DNA of 44,416 nucleotides. Source: Acidobacteriaceae bacterium (GTDB lineage: Bacteria; Acidobacteriota; Terriglobia; Terriglobales; Acidobacteriaceae). The translations under genes were made by a program, and so were the position numbers. Below, one piece after another: positions 41,783 through 44,416 of the stretch. Under the pieces are notes generated by a model that was not told the DNA's origin, ran no database searches, and saw only the letters and a list, made by a program, of their open reading frames with translations. Numbering within the stretch: the stretch's first letter is position 1; the number at the start of each line of letters is the position of its first letter. The stretch is taken from positions 1 to 44,416 of the forward strand of contig JASHOY010000397.1 of NCBI GenBank assembly GCA_030038435.1, written 5' to 3'.

Positions 41783-42302
41783 AGCAATTCCGATTTTAGT
41801 AGGAACTTGATGAAGAAGCCATTCTCGCCAGCCGATTTGAGTGCTTATTCCCCCGAGAGCTAAAGCCCAACTGGGAAATGCGTGGTTTTATATGCCGGCT
41901 GAACAGGCTGCTGAAAAACTCGCCGTTCTAAAAGCGATGGGCCTGCCTTCCGGCAGGCCCGCTCGAGAGGCTTAAAAAGGAGGGAGTCCAGGGTGGGTTA
42001 AGGAGAGAGGTCCATACGGACCTTCAAGAAGGAATGGATCCTTACTTGGAAGGGTAAATCCTCGGGGAAGCCTCTGCTTGTTACTTACTAGGATGCACCT
42101 TCGCGGGAAAGGTTGCAAGCTGCCAACCAATTTCACCTTTCCCTGTGGATTTCTCACCACAATACTCCTGTTAGTGATTGGGTTGGTCTATTTATGGTTG
42201 GTTTTAGTCGGAAGCGGGCGGATACGAACACTTAACCACTTGGATGCGCTCTGGACCGCACAGTTGAGCGACGGCCTGGATATTTCTCGTCCGCAGCGAC
42301 GT
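41783..42302. other. 520-base gene-free stretch with hairpins, possibly repeat-derived
   Basis: No convincing gene. Near 41903 it carries CAGGCTGCTGAAAAACTC, a motif that I have seen repeatedly at element edges in such genomes. A perfect 9-base hairpin GGGCCTGCC-TTCC-GGCAGGCCC (41939-41960) follows at once, then a 6-base stem AGGTCC-ATAC-GGACCT (42008-42023). An open frame on the minus strand over 41972-42160 has no start signal. A decayed mobile or intergenic repeat element is possible. Confidence 0.45.
41939..41960. repeat. Perfect hairpin with TTCC loop
   Basis: GGGCCTGCC and GGCAGGCCC, perfect 9-base stem with a 4-base loop. On the minus strand it is followed by CATCGCTTTTAG, a weak T run. 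It does not sit near the end of either neighbouring gene, so a terminator role is not obvious. Confidence 0.5.
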
Positions 42303-43982
42303 TCACATTTTTTCGACTTGAATGTAGTAGAGATCGGTGTCTGCGCCGAAGGCCGCCTGGTCCAGGCCGGTCTTCATGGTCTGCCAGCGGGTGGTGACAG
42401 GATGCACGATGGTCCAGGCGCCCGGTCGCCCAACGCGGACGGGCATGGCGAAATCCGGTTCGTCGGCCTTCCAGCGGTAGGCTACAGCACCCTGCGCAGA
42501 ATCAAACTTCAGCTCCAGGGTGGGTATATCAGCGTGGCGCAGGTACTGGTTGAAGATGGGCGTTAGGTTCATGCCGGTGGCCTGATTGAAGTAAGCCACG
42601 ACCTGCCCGGTGAGGATGTTCTGGTATTTGAAGTGCTGGTAGAAGCCGTGGATGACGGCGAACCACTTCGGGTCGTCGTTGACTACGCTGCGCAGGGTGT
42701 TGAGCATGAGCGCGCCCTTGAAGTACTGATCCTCGGGCGGAGTGGCGTCGATGCCGCGCTGGCAGAGGATGGGGCGCAGGTTTTTGACTTTGGGCTTGAG
42801 GCCGTTCAGGTACTGGATGGCGGCCTGGTGTCCCCAGTGGTATTCGACGTAGAGGGTTTCGAGGTAAGTGGCCCAGCCCTCGTGGATCCACATGTCGGCG
42901 CGGTCGGCGGCGGTAATGCTGTTGCCGAACCACTCATGCGCGCTCTCGTGAATGATGATGAAGTCAAATTTGAGGCTCCAGGGGGTATGGGTCCAGTTGC
43001 GCTTGAGGTAACCGTTGGCGAACTCGTTTCCGTAGGCCACGGCGCTCTGGTGCTCCATGCCTGAGTAAGGCACTTCAACCAGCTTGTAGCCGTCTTTGGG
43101 GAACGGGTAGGGGCCGAAGTAGTGGGTGAAGGCGGCGAGCATGCCCGGAACCTGCGCGAACTGCTTTTTGGCCTTGGCCAGGTCTTCGGGGAGAACGTAG
43201 TAGTCCAGAGGCAATGACCCGTATTGACTGTGAAAATGAACGTAATCCCCGATGTTGAGCGCCACGTCGTAATTGTTAATCGGATAATGGACGAACCAGT
43301 CCCATCGCGTGTAGCCGTCGTGGAGATCGGTTTTGCCCATGAACTTGCCGTTGGAGACGTCGATCAGTCCATCGGGCACGGCGACGCTGATCTCCATGTT
43401 CTGCACTTCGTCGCGCCACTGGTCTTTGTTGGGCCACCAGATGCTGGCGCCGTCGTCTTCGCAGGAGGTGACGATCCACGGCCGTCCGGCGGGGTCTTTG
43501 CCGAAGGTGATGCCGCCGAAGCGTCCCTCGCTTTTGGGCTGGCCCTGGTAGTAGAAGACGATCGTATAGACGCGACCCTTGCGGAGGGTGGCGGGGAAAT
43601 TGACGAAGACCGCGCCTTCATCGCGCGTGTACTTGAGCAGCGTAGAACCGAAGAGGATCTTATCGATTTTGAGGTCGGGATAGAGATCGAGCTGAATGCG
43701 CATGCCGTCTTCGAGCATCCTGAAGCGGATGGTGTTGCTGCCGGAGATGGATTTTGTGACGGGGTCGACACGGACGCTGAGGTGGTAGTAGAGCAGGTCG
43801 TTATTGGCGCGATAGGGACCATAAGCGCCGCGGAGGATGTCGGCGCGCGTGGGCGCGGCAACAGCCTGCGCCGGCGCTGTTGCGCTCGGCTTTTGCGAAT
43901 TCTGCGCCGGGGCCTTCGGCGCGATGGCCGCGAGCAGAAGCGGAACAAAACGCAGACACCGGCAGAGGGTGGGAAAAAGCAT
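42303..43982 (-). CDS. Exported M1 family zinc aminopeptidase
   Basis: A 559-residue metallopeptidase with a signal peptide (about 1-27). It has the M1 zinc motif HESAH (345-349) plus E368 in WIHEGWATYLE, and a GAMEN-like GMEHQSAVAY (308-317) at the substrate entrance. The N-terminal beta-domain (NDLLYYHLSVRVDP) matches M1 proteins, and the C-terminus is shorter than in pepN. It probably cleaves N-terminal residues from peptides outside the cytoplasm. The start is ATG 43982. It stands alone; its promoter probably lies in the region up to 44200. Confidence 0.92.
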   Translation of the reverse strand: MLFPTLCRCLRFVPLLLAAIAPKAPAQNSQKPSATAPAQAVAAPTRADILRGAYGPYRANNDLLYYHLSVRVDPVTKSISGSNTIRFRMLEDGMRIQLDLYPDLKIDKILFGSTLLKYTRDEGAVFVNFPATLRKGRVYTIVFYYQGQPKSEGRFGGITFGKDPAGRPWIVTSCEDDGASIWWPNKDQWRDEVQNMEISVAVPDGLIDVSNGKFMGKTDLHDGYTRWDWFVHYPINNYDVALNIGDYVHFHSQYGSLPLDYYVLPEDLAKAKKQFAQVPGMLAAFTHYFGPYPFPKDGYKLVEVPYSGMEHQSAVAYGNEFANGYLKRNWTHTPWSLKFDFIIIHESAHEWFGNSITAADRADMWIHEGWATYLETLYVEYHWGHQAAIQYLNGLKPKVKNLRPILCQRGIDATPPEDQYFKGALMLNTLRSVVNDDPKWFAVIHGFYQHFKYQNILTGQVVAYFNQATGMNLTPIFNQYLRHADIPTLELKFDSAQGAVAYRWKADEPDFAMPVRVGRPGAWTIVHPVTTRWQTMKTGLDQAAFGADTDLYYIQVEKM

Positions 43983-44416
43983 GACGCAAGTCTATCGCAG
44001 CGGATGGGAGCGCCTTGGGGTCGGGTTCCGGGAGTCCCGTTTCCAAAAAACAGATGACAGAGCGCGGATCAGAGAGGTGATCCACGCCGGCGAAAGCAAA
44101 TTCACGCCCGCCGAGAATGCCTTGAAACTGAGGAGCAGGCGGCGCGCCGGAGCATTAACAAACCTTCCTGAGGGTCAATTCTCAAGGATTGGCAAGCCGA
44201 CACGGTAAAAATCTGGCAAAGGTCCTGTTTTGTCAGCGCCGGTTTAAAACGGAGCCATTTTGGCCGGGTTAGGCCGGAGCCAGGGAGAAGCCGAAGGTGG
44301 TGCAGGCAGACGGTGGCGCTGGCCGCGTGAGCGAGACAAGCGCAGTCATGGTTCGAGTTTTTTCCCTGCGCAACATGTAGCTATTTCACGGCCGATCCTC
44401 CCGCGCCGTCGGCCGT
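43983..44416. other. Window end: gene-free, with possible insertion-sequence edge
   Basis: 434 bases without a convincing gene. The 5' part should hold the M1 peptidase promoter. From 44231 it changes character: TGTCAGCGCC, then two imperfect copies of a 20-base unit about 25 bases apart (see the mobile element entry). The window ends before any open transposase frame. Confidence 0.45.
44231..44416. mobile_element. Possible IS21-like element end, truncated by the window
   Basis: TGTCAGCGCC at 44231-44240 resembles a TGT-type IS21 terminus. Two repeats follow, GCCGGTTTAAAACGGAGCCA (44238-44257) and GCCGGGTTAGGCCGGAGCCA (44263-44282), matching at 16 of 20 positions, period 25. Multiple short terminal repeats are typical of IS21. 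No istA or istB frame is seen in the remaining 134 bases, so it may be a relic. Recognition is from memory. Confidence 0.33.

Noticed and set aside
42100..42302. Possible tRNA or small structured RNA
   Set aside because: No cloverleaf, T-loop or CCA-like end could be formed by inspection.
42078..42566. A plus-strand frame of 162 codons over the gene-free stretch and the end of the M1 gene
   Set aside because: No start signal, and its second half is antisense to the M1 peptidase; the hydrophobic first part is AT-rich intergenic DNA.

Overview
The window reads as chromosomal DNA of an acidobacterium, probably class Terriglobia. This rests on gene content, not on a phylogenetic marker. It carries a very large Oar-type TonB-dependent receptor with an N-terminal carboxypeptidase-regulatory domain, a TPR + CRTAC1 (VCBS/ASPIC-UnbV) pair, an EF-G-like paralogue, several LacI-type regulators and many Tat- or Sec-exported glycoside hydrolases. 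GC is high throughout. I found no rRNA, tRNA, CRISPR array or intact transposase.

Layout. (1) 25-4827, minus strand: TPR protein, CRTAC1 protein, a small ABM monooxygenase and an iron-type alcohol dehydrogenase. (2) 4868-16942, a polymer/sugar-utilisation region: a 1208-residue TonB receptor divergent from a LacI regulator, then an SSS symporter and a GH35-like beta-galactosidase, then a Tat-exported phosphatase/sulfatase-like protein coupled by TAATG to an orphan 400-residue protein, then a small exported protein made of two tandem copies of one domain. LacI-like palindromes lie in the core promoters of both the receptor and the GH35 gene. (3) 17422-19557: EF-G-like GTPase. (4) 20469-24611: a glucosamine-6-phosphate deaminase-like enzyme, a RhaT-like permease and a Tat-exported GH31, preceded by a 900-base leader with two near-identical LacI-like operators. 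(5) 24731-33359, mainly housekeeping: arginase, Ddl, a membrane protein, FabD, a rhomboid-like protein without its catalytic residues, an M28 peptidase, a LysW-like carrier protein, a small exported protein and GatB. (6) 33431-37886: a second LacI + GH35-like module, Mog and an exported alpha/beta hydrolase. (7) 38208-44416: an orphan receiver-domain protein, a ricin-type lectin protein with three 51-residue repeats, a transposase tail remnant, PgeF, a 520-base gene-free stretch, an M1 peptidase and a possible IS21-like end at the window edge.

How the genes fit together. Regions 2, 4 and 6 look like a plant or microbial glycan economy: outer-membrane uptake, exported glycosidases, inner-membrane sugar transport, deamination, and LacI switches that relieve repression when sugar is present. 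The observations I consider least ordinary are the LysW-like protein with a poly-Glu tail and no lysine or arginine biosynthesis neighbours, the orphan two-gene Tat-phosphatase cassette, the pseudo-rhomboid, and the recoverable operator sets. I cannot claim a wholly new system; the LysW-like protein and the two-gene cassette are the best candidates.
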